Shown here in pieces: positions 49,398 to 59,441 of a stretch of 64,000 nt of DNA (its first letter is position 1; each line of letters opens with the position of its first letter). The position numbers were made by a program, and so were the translations under genes. The DNA is from Marinomonas balearica (GTDB lineage Bacteria; Pseudomonadota; Gammaproteobacteria; Pseudomonadales; Marinomonadaceae), in assembly GCF_004362145.1 (NCBI RefSeq), contig NZ_SNXC01000013.1, positions 145,327-209,326 of the forward strand, read 5' to 3'. The notes below the pieces were generated by a model. The model was given only the letters and a program-made list of their open reading frames with translations. It was not told the origin of the DNA and did not search any database.

Positions 49398-51491
49398 TTA
49401 CGTTTTAGGACGACCTAATTTCCCGACAAGGAAACCGCCTCCAAGCGCAGCTAGAATTGCGATTCCCCAGAGCCCATATTTTTCAAATAAATTGTTATTT
49501 TGGAGCTGAAGAGAGTTCTCACCTTTATAAACTGGACGCTTAATTATCTCATCTTGGTAGTTCATCTGTTGTGTAATGACTAAATTCACCGTCGCTTTTG
49601 GAATTTCAGCCAACCCACCTAGACGCCACCTAAATTTAACCACGCCTTCTTCCACTACAGACTCCGCTTCGCGTGCGCTAAGCATGTCAATAGCGCTGTC
49701 AACATACAGTTCGGCCAAATAAGTCTGACCTAATACTGGGTTTTCAATATCAGCTGAGACCAACACTTCAAATACATCATTTACAATCGCTTTTTCTGGG
49801 ATGGTCCAAGAAACATCTGACACTTGCGATTTTAGTTGAGTCTGAAGAGAAAGAACGGCCCCTTCAAAAGGTATAAGGTTATTAACTTGAGCCTCTAAAG
49901 CCAATTTTTCTTGGGAATTCTGTTCTGCTACGACTTCTAACGCTTCCAAATCATCACGCAGTTTTTGCTTATCGGAACGCAAATCAGCCAATACATTCGA
50001 CAACTGTTTCTGCTTTTCATCATTTTCTACAAGCATTCTTTCAAGCGCTCGAAGTTCAGCCGTTAAGAGTCGATTTTCCTGCTCAGCGGTTTTAATCTGC
50101 TTCTCAAGCGTTCGCCATTTTTGCTCTAACGATTCATAAGCTCCACCTTCTTGCTGCAACGTATTTTCAAGAGCAAAAACTTGGTTTTGATAATCCGATA
50201 TTATTCGGTTTTGAGCCGTTAATTCAGACTCTAGTCTAACTATTTTCGCATTGAGCGCCGCCGAGTCACTCACGTTTCTAGCGTCATCAGTCGGTGCTTT
50301 TGCAACGGTTCCGTTGTTTATGATGTCGGTATTTTGAACTCGCGTACCGTCAACGTTTGCTTGTGCAACACTCTCACCTTCAGTACCGTCAACGTCTGAT
50401 TTCTCAGACTTGGCAACTTGAGTTTCAGCACGTTGACCATCCGCTGTTTGCACTACCGGAGACGAAACATTGACGACCTTTACGCTCGATCGAGACAGCT
50501 GCGCATTCTCATCCTCTAAACTGGATATAACATCTCCCTGAACGCGAATTTTATCCCAGAGAATCTGATGTTGAGCGCGCGCTTCTGAAAGTGCACCTCC
50601 CAATCTCAAGTTCTCATTATTTAAGCGCTGAATGTTTTGACGGTCAGATTTATTTTGTTTTGCTAGAGCATCACGCTCACCTTTTAGGTCTGCGTATTGC
50701 AACTGGAGATCACGATAATCTTTGCTTAACATTAAATGAGCAGAATCCAGTGTTCTGAAACTGTCATTCAACGCCATAAATTCATTTTTAGAGACCGTTT
50801 CGACGTGGGGCCCGTTAGGAACCTCTTCAGCGACAGCAACCTCTGAGTTTTCTTGTTTCTGGACTTGCGCGATCTCTTCCTGAGACGGGGAAGCAATCGA
50901 AAGCACGTCTAATTCCTGTCTAGCGCTTGCGAGTTCTGACGACAATTGAGCATTTTCTTTGGATAAGTCTAAAAGCTCATTTCTCAGTTCGTCGTTTTCA
51001 ATTTTCAAGCTCGCGTAGCTATTTTCAAGCTCATCACGTTGGGCACGCGTTCGCTTAAGCTCATCTAAGCTTTCCACTGAGTTGTCTGTAGACTGAGAAA
51101 TAGCAAGAATCTGTCGATCTTTTTCATCAAGCTGAACATGCAACTGAGATATCGTTTCGTTATTTTGAACAATCTTCGATTCTAGTAGCGCTATTTTAGA
51201 TTCTCTATTTTGCAGCTTACTCTCAAGATCAGCGATTCGTTGTTTAGCTTGATTAAGCTCGTCTTGATTCGAGGTTTCAGATACTACAGTTTGACGCGAT
51301 TCTGGGTCACGCGTTGGTTCACTCGCAGCATCCTTACTACGGGTAGACAATTCCTGTTCAGAAGATAAAACTGGAACTGCATTTAAATCCGTTTGAGTCA
51401 ATTGTGATTCGCCTTCCTTACTTGTGGTACTACAAGCAGACAAGAGCACGCCAAGTGCGACTGGCGCTAACGCTGCATAACGATTCTTCAT
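49398..51491 (-). CDS. Long coiled-coil lipoprotein with C-terminal membrane helix
   Basis: I do not recognise this 697-residue protein. The N-terminus is a lipoprotein signal with lipobox 'LLSAC' (C20) and Ser at +2, which favours the outer membrane. Long coiled coils rich in Leu, Glu, Gln and Asp run at about 60-205, 235-330 and 405-545, with a Thr/Val-rich unstructured linker near 335-400. A beta-rich domain (about 555-660) follows, then a hydrophobic Gly-rich helix (about 674-692) and a short basic tail ending in 'GRPKT'. The ATG at 51491 follows GGAG; the frame is open 14 codons further but without a signal sequence. It is monocistronic. Its shape suggests a periplasm-spanning or peptidoglycan-related part. 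Confidence 0.83.
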   Translation of the reverse strand: MKNRYAALAPVALGVLLSACSTTSKEGESQLTQTDLNAVPVLSSEQELSTRSKDAASEPTRDPESRQTVVSETSNQDELNQAKQRIADLESKLQNRESKIALLESKIVQNNETISQLHVQLDEKDRQILAISQSTDNSVESLDELKRTRAQRDELENSYASLKIENDELRNELLDLSKENAQLSSELASARQELDVLSIASPSQEEIAQVQKQENSEVAVAEEVPNGPHVETVSKNEFMALNDSFRTLDSAHLMLSKDYRDLQLQYADLKGERDALAKQNKSDRQNIQRLNNENLRLGGALSEARAQHQILWDKIRVQGDVISSLEDENAQLSRSSVKVVNVSSPVVQTADGQRAETQVAKSEKSDVDGTEGESVAQANVDGTRVQNTDIINNGTVAKAPTDDARNVSDSAALNAKIVRLESELTAQNRIISDYQNQVFALENTLQQEGGAYESLEQKWRTLEKQIKTAEQENRLLTAELRALERMLVENDEKQKQLSNVLADLRSDKQKLRDDLEALEVVAEQNSQEKLALEAQVNNLIPFEGAVLSLQTQLKSQVSDVSWTIPEKAIVNDVFEVLVSADIENPVLGQTYLAELYVDSAIDMLSAREAESVVEEGVVKFRWRLGGLAEIPKATVNLVITQQMNYQDEIIKRPVYKGENSLQLQNNNLFEKYGLWGIAILAALGGGFLVGKLGRPKT

Positions 51492-51562
51492 AACAACTCC
51501 AAACAACCCTCGATTAGACAAGCATTTACTCACTTATGCCAGATTTCAAACATAAAAGCAAA

Positions 51563-51591
51563 AAAGCCGCTTCTTAGTTAGAAGCGGCTTT
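51563..51591 (-). terminator. pepN terminator
   Basis: An 11-base perfect inverted repeat (51563-51573 and 51581-51591) with a seven-base loop and A/T flanks lies just after the pepN stop. Confidence 0.9.
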
Positions 51592-51599
51592 ATATCTAC

Positions 51600-54236
51600 T
51601 TACCCATTGAGGCTTTTAGTAATAACCTCATAGACATCTTTTGAGAGATCTTCTTTTTGAATTCTCTCTAACTCTAATTTCATTAAGTCACCCAACGACG
51701 ATTTGTATTTCTTCCATCGTGTCAAGGGTGTACAAATACGAGAAGCAAGCTGCGGATTACGTTTATTAAGATAAATGATCTGATCCGCTAGGTAGCGATA
51801 ACCACTACCGTCTTCCTTATGGAAGACTTGAACACTCCTTCCCATACCTCCTAAGACTGCCCGCACTTTATTTGGGTTTTTAATATCAAATGCAGGGTGG
51901 GACATAAGCTCTTCAACGCGTTTCAGACCGTCGACATTTTCTTGACTTGCAGAAAGCGTAAGCCATTTATTAACAACCAGAGATTCATGAAGCCACTGGT
52001 CATAAAAAGTAGCAAGCATAACGTCTGCTTTTTCGACCCCAGCCTCAACCGCGATAGAAAGCGCTGCGTATTGATCCGTCATATTGTCGGAGTTTGAAAA
52101 CTGCTCATTCAAAGACTCTAATGCTGTGACATCATCACTTTCTACCCAATAGTGTAAGGCGATATTTTTTAAAGCACGCTTCGCGATCTGAATGGCATTG
52201 GGTTCGTAAACCGTCGACTCAACATTGTTCATATACGTCGCTGAGAACTCTTCTTTTAACGCGTTGGCAATCACTTTAGTCAAATGTGTCAAAGCGCTAT
52301 GAATCGCGTGCGGATCTATTTCTTTTTCCAATTCAGAAAGATAGGCTTGACTAGGCAGTTCTAAAATCAGAGCGACCATTGCAGGGTCAAGCTCTTCATT
52401 TAACAGCAACGACTTGAACCCTTTAACAAGGTCAGATTGATCCGCAAGCGGCTCGCCATTTTTTATTTGATGAATGAGCGATTTAAGCTCGCGAACGGCG
52501 AGCTGCTGAGCTGCATTCCATCGATTAAACCCATCCGAATCGCTGGACATTAACAATAAGAGCTCTTCCGTTGAATAAGCATATTCATATTTCACCGGAG
52601 CAGAAAAGCCTCTTAGAATCGACGGAACAGGCTCGCTATCAACACCAGAGAATTCGAAAGTAGCCTCTTCCGATTTAAGATGTAATACGTGCTCCTGAGC
52701 CGTTTCGCCGCTATAAGTTGATTCAAGCTCATTGCCGTCTTTCGAGATAAGGCCGAGCTTAATTGGAATATGTAAAGGCAATTTAGATTCTTGCCCTGGC
52801 GTTGGCGGAGTCGTTTGTTTAACAACTAACTTAAGCGTTTTGTCCGTTACAGAATACTTTGACTCAAAAAGAAGCTCTGGCGTTCCGGCTTGCGAATACC
52901 AACGCTTAAATTGGGATAAATCCACACCGCTAGCATCTTCCATTGCCGCTACGAAATCATCGCACGTTACTGCTTGCCCGTCATGACGATCGAAATAAAG
53001 ATCTGAGCCTTTTCTAAACGCCTGCTCTCCCAATAGCGTATAAATCATCCTTACAATTTCGGACCCTTTTTCATAAACCGTTAGAGTATAGAAGTTAGAT
53101 ATCTCGATAAAGGATTCTGGGCGAACAGGGTGTGCCATCGGTCCAGCATCTTCCGCGAACTGAGCCGTCCGAAGAAACGACACATCCTCAACGCGTTTCA
53201 CGGTTTCTGAATGCATATCAGACGAAAACGTCTGGTCTCTAAAAACGGTGAAGCCTTCTTTTAGACTCAATTGAAACCAATCCCGGCAGGTTACGCGATT
53301 ACCAGACCAATTATGGAAGTATTCGTGGGCAACAATCGCTTCAATTCGCAAATAAGCATCGTCAGTTGTCGTTTCAGGGCTGGCTAGCAAACACGATGAA
53401 TTAAAGATATTTAAACCTTTATTCTCCATTGCTCCCATATTGAAATCATCAACTGCAACAACCATAAAAATATCAAGGTCGTATTCGCGACCATACACAT
53501 CCTCGTCCCACTTCATAGAGCGCTTTAGTGCGCCCATAGCATAATCGACTTTTTCTAAGTTATGGTGTTCTGTAAAAATGCGAAGCGTCACAACACGCCC
53601 GCTTTTTGTTTTGAAAACGTCGTCCTGAACCGCTAGATTCCCCGCCACTAACGCAAACAAATACGCCGGTTTTTTAAAGGGGTCATGCCACGTCACCACC
53701 GTTTTACCGTCTTCGGTTTTACCACGCTCTACTTCATTGCCGTTTGAGAGCATAACTGGGTATTTCTCTTCATCACCTATAATCGTTGTGGTGAATACAG
53801 ACATCACATCTGGACGATCTAAATAGTATGTAATGTGACGAAAGCCTTCCGCCTCACATTGCGTGCAGAACATCGAAGAAGAACGATATAAGCCTTCCAA
53901 GCGAGTATTATTCTGAGGCTCTACTAACGTTTCGCACGTAAGAACAAATTCATTCGGTGCAGAAAAAATTTCCAAGCTTTGATTTGTTATCTGATATTCG
54001 TCGGCGCTTAATGAAACATTATCAATCGCCACACCAATAAGCTTCATCTCATCGCCACCATCTAACACTAGCGACGCAACCTTGTCGCTAGAAAGCGCAT
54101 TTCTTCTCATATGCAGTCGAGAAGTAACAAGGACATTGGCTTCTTCTAGTTCAAACGTCAATTCAGTCTTATCAATTAAAAAATCAGGAACTGTGTAGTC
54201 CTTGAGATAAATGGCGGATGGCGAACTGTCTTTCAT
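51600..54236 (-). CDS. pepN: Aminopeptidase N (M1 family)
   Basis: PepN is the main cytoplasmic aminopeptidase and removes N-terminal residues from peptides. The 878-residue product has the exopeptidase motif 'GAMEN' (268-272), the zinc site HExxH at H304-H308 and the third ligand E327, in the same spacing as E. coli PepN (870 residues). The C-terminal half is the helical DUF3458 region. It starts four bases after the DUF2797 stop. Confidence 0.96.
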   Translation of the reverse strand: MKDSSPSAIYLKDYTVPDFLIDKTELTFELEEANVLVTSRLHMRRNALSSDKVASLVLDGGDEMKLIGVAIDNVSLSADEYQITNQSLEIFSAPNEFVLTCETLVEPQNNTRLEGLYRSSSMFCTQCEAEGFRHITYYLDRPDVMSVFTTTIIGDEEKYPVMLSNGNEVERGKTEDGKTVVTWHDPFKKPAYLFALVAGNLAVQDDVFKTKSGRVVTLRIFTEHHNLEKVDYAMGALKRSMKWDEDVYGREYDLDIFMVVAVDDFNMGAMENKGLNIFNSSCLLASPETTTDDAYLRIEAIVAHEYFHNWSGNRVTCRDWFQLSLKEGFTVFRDQTFSSDMHSETVKRVEDVSFLRTAQFAEDAGPMAHPVRPESFIEISNFYTLTVYEKGSEIVRMIYTLLGEQAFRKGSDLYFDRHDGQAVTCDDFVAAMEDASGVDLSQFKRWYSQAGTPELLFESKYSVTDKTLKLVVKQTTPPTPGQESKLPLHIPIKLGLISKDGNELESTYSGETAQEHVLHLKSEEATFEFSGVDSEPVPSILRGFSAPVKYEYAYSTEELLLLMSSDSDGFNRWNAAQQLAVRELKSLIHQIKNGEPLADQSDLVKGFKSLLLNEELDPAMVALILELPSQAYLSELEKEIDPHAIHSALTHLTKVIANALKEEFSATYMNNVESTVYEPNAIQIAKRALKNIALHYWVESDDVTALESLNEQFSNSDNMTDQYAALSIAVEAGVEKADVMLATFYDQWLHESLVVNKWLTLSASQENVDGLKRVEELMSHPAFDIKNPNKVRAVLGGMGRSVQVFHKEDGSGYRYLADQIIYLNKRNPQLASRICTPLTRWKKYKSSLGDLMKLELERIQKEDLSKDVYEVITKSLNG

Positions 54237-54240
54237 TAAA

Positions 54241-55074
54241 TCACTCCTGAATCGCTAACTTAGCTTCGTAGCCTGTGTACTTTCTAATATTTATTACGCC
54301 CGTATCCAATATCCAATACTGACCTTTTATGCCCATCAAAGTACCCTCTACTAAAGGAGTCTTCTCAGCGTTAATGCTAGTAATTTTTGTAGGATACTCA
54401 AGTACAGGGTAGTGAAACTCATGTGTCTCATTTTTATCTGAAAGGTCTTCTATTGCCTCAATACCGAACTCCGTCTGGAGAGAATCTAGCCCTTCATAGA
54501 CCAGCTCAATCAAGCGCTCTTGCTCTCGGTACATGTCAAACTCAATGTCTAGCCCTTTTAGCATATTTCGCCAATTCGTTTTATCAGCGACCACCTCTTT
54601 AAATAAGGTTTCTACCAAACCTGACAGTCTACGATTAGCAACATGAAATATCGGACGTGCTTGAGTCGCTCCTTGATCCAACCAGCGTGTAGGCAGCTGG
54701 TCTCCTCTCGTGATTCCTACTTTTAGTGCAGACGAGTTTGCAAGGTACACGTAATGCCCTTGCATACAATGAACTTCAGCCCACTCGGGTTCTCGGCAAG
54801 TTCCTTTGTGGAAATGGCATTTCTCGGGACTCATGATGCAAGAATCACATGCCGCAAGTTTTTTAAAACACGGAAAACAAAAACCCTGACTGAAGGATTT
54901 TTTACTGGTTTTACCACAGTGAATACAATGAATAGCACCTGAGAACGAAAGAGATACTTTTTTTCCAATGTGGTCGTTTAACGGCACAAGGTTTTCGCCA
55001 ATACGCATTTTATAAGCAACGTTTTTTACACCTTCAACCGTTGCTTGCATTTTTCGCAGATCACCACTAATCAT
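54241..55074 (-). CDS. DUF2797 family zinc-binding protein
   Basis: The 277-residue protein fits the DUF2797 family. The N-terminal half (about 45-105) holds many Cys and His residues: 'CIHCGKTSKKS', 'CFPCFKKL', 'CDSCIMSPEKCHFHKGTC', enough for two zinc sites. A segment 'HYVYLANSSALKVGITR' with 'RWLDQGA' shortly after resembles a GIY-YIG nuclease core, with Arg in place. Function is unknown; a nucleic acid role is inference. It overlaps the upstream DUF1315 gene by eight bases and is followed by pepN after four. Confidence 0.83.
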   Translation of the reverse strand: MISGDLRKMQATVEGVKNVAYKMRIGENLVPLNDHIGKKVSLSFSGAIHCIHCGKTSKKSFSQGFCFPCFKKLAACDSCIMSPEKCHFHKGTCREPEWAEVHCMQGHYVYLANSSALKVGITRGDQLPTRWLDQGATQARPIFHVANRRLSGLVETLFKEVVADKTNWRNMLKGLDIEFDMYREQERLIELVYEGLDSLQTEFGIEAIEDLSDKNETHEFHYPVLEYPTKITSINAEKTPLVEGTLMGIKGQYWILDTGVINIRKYTGYEAKLAIQE

Positions 55075-55366
55075 TGCTTTCTGCGTTTCCTTTATGCTGA
55101 TCTGTATTCGATACCCACTTGACCGTTTCGTGCGTTATCGTGTCTTTTTTACTTTCACATCCTTTGTGTACTTCTCTATCTATAAAGCCAACTCTTTGCT
55201 CTTCTGGCTTATTTGAATAGTCATAAGTAATAATTGCTTGAAGACAAAGCTCCTTTTGTTCATCCGTGAGCTTAATTCCATTAGGCCATTTACCCAGTTC
55301 AACAGCCTGCTTCAAACTTCCATAAACCTCTGGAGACATATTGTCGATCATGTCTTTAAAATTCAT
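55067..55366 (-). CDS. DUF1315 family protein (YeaC-like)
   Basis: The 99-residue protein matches E. coli YeaC, of unknown function. 'MSPEVYGSLKQAVELGKWPNG' (split at residue 20 in the family pattern) and 'LTDEQKELCLQAII' are the conserved parts; the C-terminal third is charged and probably flexible. The ATG at 55366 is preferred over a GTG one codon earlier. It is the first gene of a DUF1315-DUF2797-pepN set. Confidence 0.85.
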   Translation of the reverse strand: MNFKDMIDNMSPEVYGSLKQAVELGKWPNGIKLTDEQKELCLQAIITYDYSNKPEEQRVGFIDREVHKGCESKKDTITHETVKWVSNTDQHKGNAESND

Positions 55367-55444
55367 CACATATTACCGTTATTAAATGCATAGAAAATCG
55401 AGTAATTAGCTAAAAGTGCTGTCATCGCTCGCGCAAAACACCGC

Positions 55445-56311
55445 TTAGACGTTACTTAAACGTTTGCTAATCACCCCATAAAGAAAACCTAGAACCAAAC
55501 CAAGCAACAACCCAACGATATGAGCCGTATTCGCAATTGCACCAAGCCCTACACTTTCAGTGAGCGGAGTAAACCCGATTCCAAGCCAAACCATGAAAAA
55601 CACAAACAGCCTTTTACTCACTATTTGTGGCGTATTTTTTAAGATATAAGGCAGAAGCCATGCCACGCCGATCAGGCCATATACTAAGCCAGAAAGCCCA
55701 CCAAAATAGACGGTGTTAGACAATAAGTATTGTAATACATTAGCGCCGATCGAAATTACTAAAGCACCTATCAGCCATGTTACGCTGCCAATGAGTCGCT
55801 CAAGCTTCCTGCCGATGTCCCAAACCCACAACCCATTAAACACCAGATGTAGGATACTAAAATGAAGAAAGGTTGGTGTGATCAAACGCCACACTTCGCC
55901 AGATTCAAGAACACGCAAGAGAGGTAAGCTAAACAGTTGACCTGATTGAGAGAAAATAGGCGATATTAAAAACCATTTTACGGCCTCTGAGTTATCTCCT
56001 AACTGCGTTAAGAAGCAGACTGCCAATGTACATAACAAAAATAAGCAAGAAACGGGCGTTTCAATGACAAGCGTTTTGATACTTTGCCGACTGTTTGTGG
56101 GACGATTTACCGTAACTTGCGTTAATGCTAATGCATCTTGCTTCCAGATCGTTACCAGTTCAAGCGTTGCCTGTACGTATTTGGGGTCGGTAACCCAAAG
56201 TTCGTCTCCGCTGGTTTTAGTAACGACCTGATGACCAATCTTCACCCTCCACAACGCTTTCGTAAGCTCGGATGGATCTTCATTAGTCTCAAAGGTGTAA
56301 ACGAGATACAT
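55445..56311 (-). CDS. glpG: Rhomboid family intramembrane serine protease (GlpG-like)
   Basis: The 288-residue protein has an N-terminal cytoplasmic domain (1-75) and six or seven membrane helices. The catalytic Ser is S207 in 'FGGLSGLVYGL' and the His is H264 in 'NTAHIVG'; 'HFSILHLVFNGLW' (150-162) gives the oxyanion-site His and Asn. It cleaves membrane helices of other proteins. No operon partner is clear: nadK lies 32 bases upstream on the same strand. Confidence 0.9.
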   Translation of the reverse strand: MYLVYTFETNEDPSELTKALWRVKIGHQVVTKTSGDELWVTDPKYVQATLELVTIWKQDALALTQVTVNRPTNSRQSIKTLVIETPVSCLFLLCTLAVCFLTQLGDNSEAVKWFLISPIFSQSGQLFSLPLLRVLESGEVWRLITPTFLHFSILHLVFNGLWVWDIGRKLERLIGSVTWLIGALVISIGANVLQYLLSNTVYFGGLSGLVYGLIGVAWLLPYILKNTPQIVSKRLFVFFMVWLGIGFTPLTESVGLGAIANTAHIVGLLLGLVLGFLYGVISKRLSNV

Positions 56312-56343
56312 TTAAACTGAGCTCCAGAGAAGGGAGAAATATT

Positions 56344-57225
56344 CTAATTAGTATAACCCGTTTGCCAACCGAGTTTATTTCTACAAACATCATAGAAATC
56401 ATGGTTTTTGGGGTGTATTAGGCGAATGGCCCCTTCTTTTCGGGTAATGTGAATTTCATCGCCAGGAGCCGCAGTAATATTAAGCTGACCATCACAGCTT
56501 ACACTTGGGTAAGTCAGGTTCGATTCACACACCACAATTCGGATCTTTGCATTTGCATCAATGACTATCGGCCTGTTACTTAACGTATGCGGGTGCATTG
56601 GAACAAGAACAAGCGCATCTAACTTCGGTAAAATTATTGGACCACCAGCGGAAAGTGCATAGGCAGTTGATCCAGTCGGCGTCGCTACGATTAATCCATC
56701 TGACTTTTGGTTCATAACGAACTGATCATCAATAAACAGATCAAAACGAATCATTCTTGCAGACTTACCCGGATGAAGAACCAAATCATTTAACGCAACT
56801 CCTTCCCCACTCGGGCGATTTTGACGCTTAATTTTTGCTTCTATCATAAAACGTTTTTCTTCTAGATATTCACCCGCAAAGATAGGATCCAACTCTTCAC
56901 TAAAGTTAGTTGGTGAAATATCGGTAAGAAAACCAAGAGTTCCTCTGTTTACTCCGATAACAGGAACATCAAAGCCGCATATTGCCCTGGCTGCTCCTAA
57001 AAAGGAGCCGTCACCACCGATAACCATCACCAAATCGCATTTATTACCAAGCTCTTTTAACAGTGATATATCAACTTTAACGCCGGGCATCATTGTCGCA
57101 AGATCGCTCTCAAGGACGGGCGCAATCTGCTTCTCTTCTAAGTAATCCATTAGACGCTTAACAGTGTCTAGGATTTGCGGCTTGTCTAACCGGGCAATAA
57201 TACCAACACGCCTAAAAAGACTCAT
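56344..57225 (-). CDS. nadK: NAD kinase
   Basis: NadK phosphorylates NAD to NADP. The 293-residue product has the diagnostic 'GGDGSFLGAAR' (70-80), 'ATPTGSTAYALSAGGPI' and 'VLVPMHPHTLSNRPIV'. It is monofunctional and about the usual length (292 in E. coli). It is followed by glpG on the same strand. Confidence 0.96.
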   Translation of the reverse strand: MSLFRRVGIIARLDKPQILDTVKRLMDYLEEKQIAPVLESDLATMMPGVKVDISLLKELGNKCDLVMVIGGDGSFLGAARAICGFDVPVIGVNRGTLGFLTDISPTNFSEELDPIFAGEYLEEKRFMIEAKIKRQNRPSGEGVALNDLVLHPGKSARMIRFDLFIDDQFVMNQKSDGLIVATPTGSTAYALSAGGPIILPKLDALVLVPMHPHTLSNRPIVIDANAKIRIVVCESNLTYPSVSCDGQLNITAAPGDEIHITRKEGAIRLIHPKNHDFYDVCRNKLGWQTGYTN

Positions 57226-57365
57226 GTGTTATCTCTTCTACAGTTATTCAATAAACGAGCAATAGTTTATTACACTGTTCTTATTATGTTTTCTATATAA
57301 CTTTGCTCAGTTGTGTTGCAACGCACTTTACCATGAACCTGAAAAAGGTACTATCTTATGAAACT

Positions 57366-58322
57366 TTACATTGTAATGGGCTCATCTACATTAGGGTATG
57401 GATTGAGTGTACCTTTAATACCTCTCCAGCCTTGCAGCCCTCCCGTGTGAACAATAAGAGAGCGCTGATAATCCCAACAATTGTGCTTTATTTTCAGCCA
57501 TATTCTGTAGGCCATCTTTCCTGTGTAGACTGGATCCAACCGCAACGTAGGGTTTAGAAAATACAATTCTTTTAAAAAGTCAGCCACTTCTAAAGGCAGC
57601 TTACCAAACCGACCAAATTCCTTAGAATGCCAAAATGACATTTTCGACAATGGATCCGCATGTTTCATATGAGTGAACTCTCCAGCCATTTTATGCCACA
57701 AGACCTCAACTTCATGCTCGATATCTTCAGCACCTTTCAAGGCATTAAATACTTGTAGAGATTCGACCGCATTAGAACACGCCAACCCAAGCGATGTTGT
57801 ACCCGTTCCACTTGAAACGCACCATGTATCATATTTCTTATTTATAATATGAGATATTTGGTCAGCCCAATCACAACATCCAAGCACCCCCAGTGTGCCA
57901 CCACCACCTTCCCCAATCCAGTATACATCGGAGTAAAGCTTATCCACCTCACTCTTGATTTCAGAACGAAGCCCTAACCTATAATCATCTCGCTGCGAAG
58001 GAAACAATATTGCTCCGTCGGACACACAGTCTCGAAGCGTTGAGGTTAGAGTCGAATGCAACTCTCCTCTTATGATCACCAACGGTAAAAAACCTGCCTT
58101 AATTGCCGATTTAGTAAACGCGTGCACATGATTAGAATATGGCCCACCAAATGTAGCAACATAACGAGCATTTTTCTCTTTCGCCGCTTTGATATGATAA
58201 CGTAGTTTGTGAAACTTATTCCCGGGAGCAATCTCACTCTCGAGATCACCACGGTAAATATCAAGTTGATACAGCAAGCGCTGCTTCTCACTCATGCCGG
58301 GAAGAATAATTTTTTGAATCAA
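57366..58322 (-). CDS. D-cysteine desulfhydrase / ACC deaminase-like PLP enzyme
   Basis: The 318-residue protein belongs to the fold-type II PLP enzymes of the ACC deaminase group. 'DLESEIAPGNKFHKLRYH' gives the candidate Schiff-base Lys (K36), and 'GGPYSNHVHA' follows the family pattern of Ser-Asn-His near the ring; 'SSGTGTTSLGLA' binds the phosphate. Substrate choice between D-cysteine, ACC and other amino acids cannot be read from this. It is divergent from the gene at 58575. Confidence 0.82.
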   Translation of the reverse strand: MIQKIILPGMSEKQRLLYQLDIYRGDLESEIAPGNKFHKLRYHIKAAKEKNARYVATFGGPYSNHVHAFTKSAIKAGFLPLVIIRGELHSTLTSTLRDCVSDGAILFPSQRDDYRLGLRSEIKSEVDKLYSDVYWIGEGGGGTLGVLGCCDWADQISHIINKKYDTWCVSSGTGTTSLGLACSNAVESLQVFNALKGAEDIEHEVEVLWHKMAGEFTHMKHADPLSKMSFWHSKEFGRFGKLPLEVADFLKELYFLNPTLRLDPVYTGKMAYRIWLKIKHNCWDYQRSLIVHTGGLQGWRGIKGTLNPYPNVDEPITM

Positions 58323-58574
58323 AAATGTTCCTATGGTCTGTTGAAACAGCCTTCATGGTAATAACACCTACACCCTCATTAGAAAGCAATAAAAGAGAGT
58401 AATCGCTACACACGGGGTAGCAAATTTTATTATACTACGTGCCTCAAAATTTCTAGACAAAACATAACGTATTTAACGATATGTTAAACCAACTTATCCA
58501 AACAACCTTAAACGGATTAAGTCGATTCACTTAGAGAAATTCTGGCTCAAATTATATAGAAGCAAAGCTCCTGA

Positions 58575-59378
58575 ATGATAAAAAACATCATCATAGGCTT
58601 GCTATTTTCATCGCCCTACACACCAAAATTGGAACAATACATGTCCGTTCTCTTTAAAGATTCAGATCATTTTGGCGAAATCAGCGTATTTGACGACGGT
58701 AAATATCGCGTCCTTTCTTTTGCTAAAGGCGACGAGCAAAGCCGCATGCAGATTGCAGCCCCACATATATTACAACATGAATACACTCAAGCAATGATGA
58801 TCTCCCTACTGTTCACTCCTCAACCTAAACGAATATGTCTCCTTGGGTTGGGAGGAGGCTCACTGCTTAATGCGCTTTATCATGCAGTCCCCAAGATAAA
58901 CATAACAGCAATAGAGTTAAGAGAGAAAGTCATAGACGCGGCCAACCGCTTTTTCAAACTCCCCATGGGCAAGCGCGTTGAAATTATTAATGCCGATGCA
59001 GAGGAATTCCTCACTGAACATAAATTTCGTAAATTTGATATATTATTCACCGATATTTATCATAAAGAAGGCATTGATGCTAAAGCACTGACTCATGCAT
59101 TCGTTTTATCGAGCGCAAAAGCCATTAAAGAAAAAGGCACTCTTGTCATTAACTGTTGGGATGACCAAATAGACAATCAAGAATTGGTTCAAGATTTAAA
59201 AAATGAATTCCAACAAATTGTCGGAATTGATACAGGATCGGGAAATTGGATTATCGTCGCAACAAACAGCAGCGTTGAGCTCAACAACAAGCAAACGAAA
59301 TTCGAAGCCAACAAACTGTCTAACAAACTGGAAATCCCACTTTCTAAATGGGCCTCCCGAATAAAACACATCAAATAA
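58575..59378 (+). CDS. Spermidine synthase-like methyltransferase-fold protein
   Basis: The 267-residue protein matches spermidine synthase-like proteins: 'VFDDGKYRVLSF', 'PHILQHEYTQAMM' and the nucleotide-binding 'LLGLGGGSLLNAL' with 'AIELREKVIDAA'. 'FDILFTDIYHKEG' replaces the typical YDxIxxD active-site region, so polyamine synthesis is not certain; many such proteins are of unknown substrate. An in-frame Met at 58641 is an alternative start because the family pattern begins there and neither site has a strong ribosome binding site. It stands alone. Confidence 0.8.
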   Translation: MIKNIIIGLLFSSPYTPKLEQYMSVLFKDSDHFGEISVFDDGKYRVLSFAKGDEQSRMQIAAPHILQHEYTQAMMISLLFTPQPKRICLLGLGGGSLLNALYHAVPKINITAIELREKVIDAANRFFKLPMGKRVEIINADAEEFLTEHKFRKFDILFTDIYHKEGIDAKALTHAFVLSSAKAIKEKGTLVINCWDDQIDNQELVQDLKNEFQQIVGIDTGSGNWIIVATNSSVELNNKQTKFEANKLSNKLEIPLSKWASRIKHIK

Positions 59379-59441
59379 TATAAAGACCCCACCTAGATGA
59401 ACCAATAAATCAAGCCATCCAAGTGGGGCTAGCAAAGTTAA

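Noticed and set aside
59394..59428. CCCCAC and GTGGGG flanking about 25 bases between the spermidine synthase-like gene and pgm
   Set aside because: The loop is long and no T run follows directly in either direction; a real terminator is not well supported.
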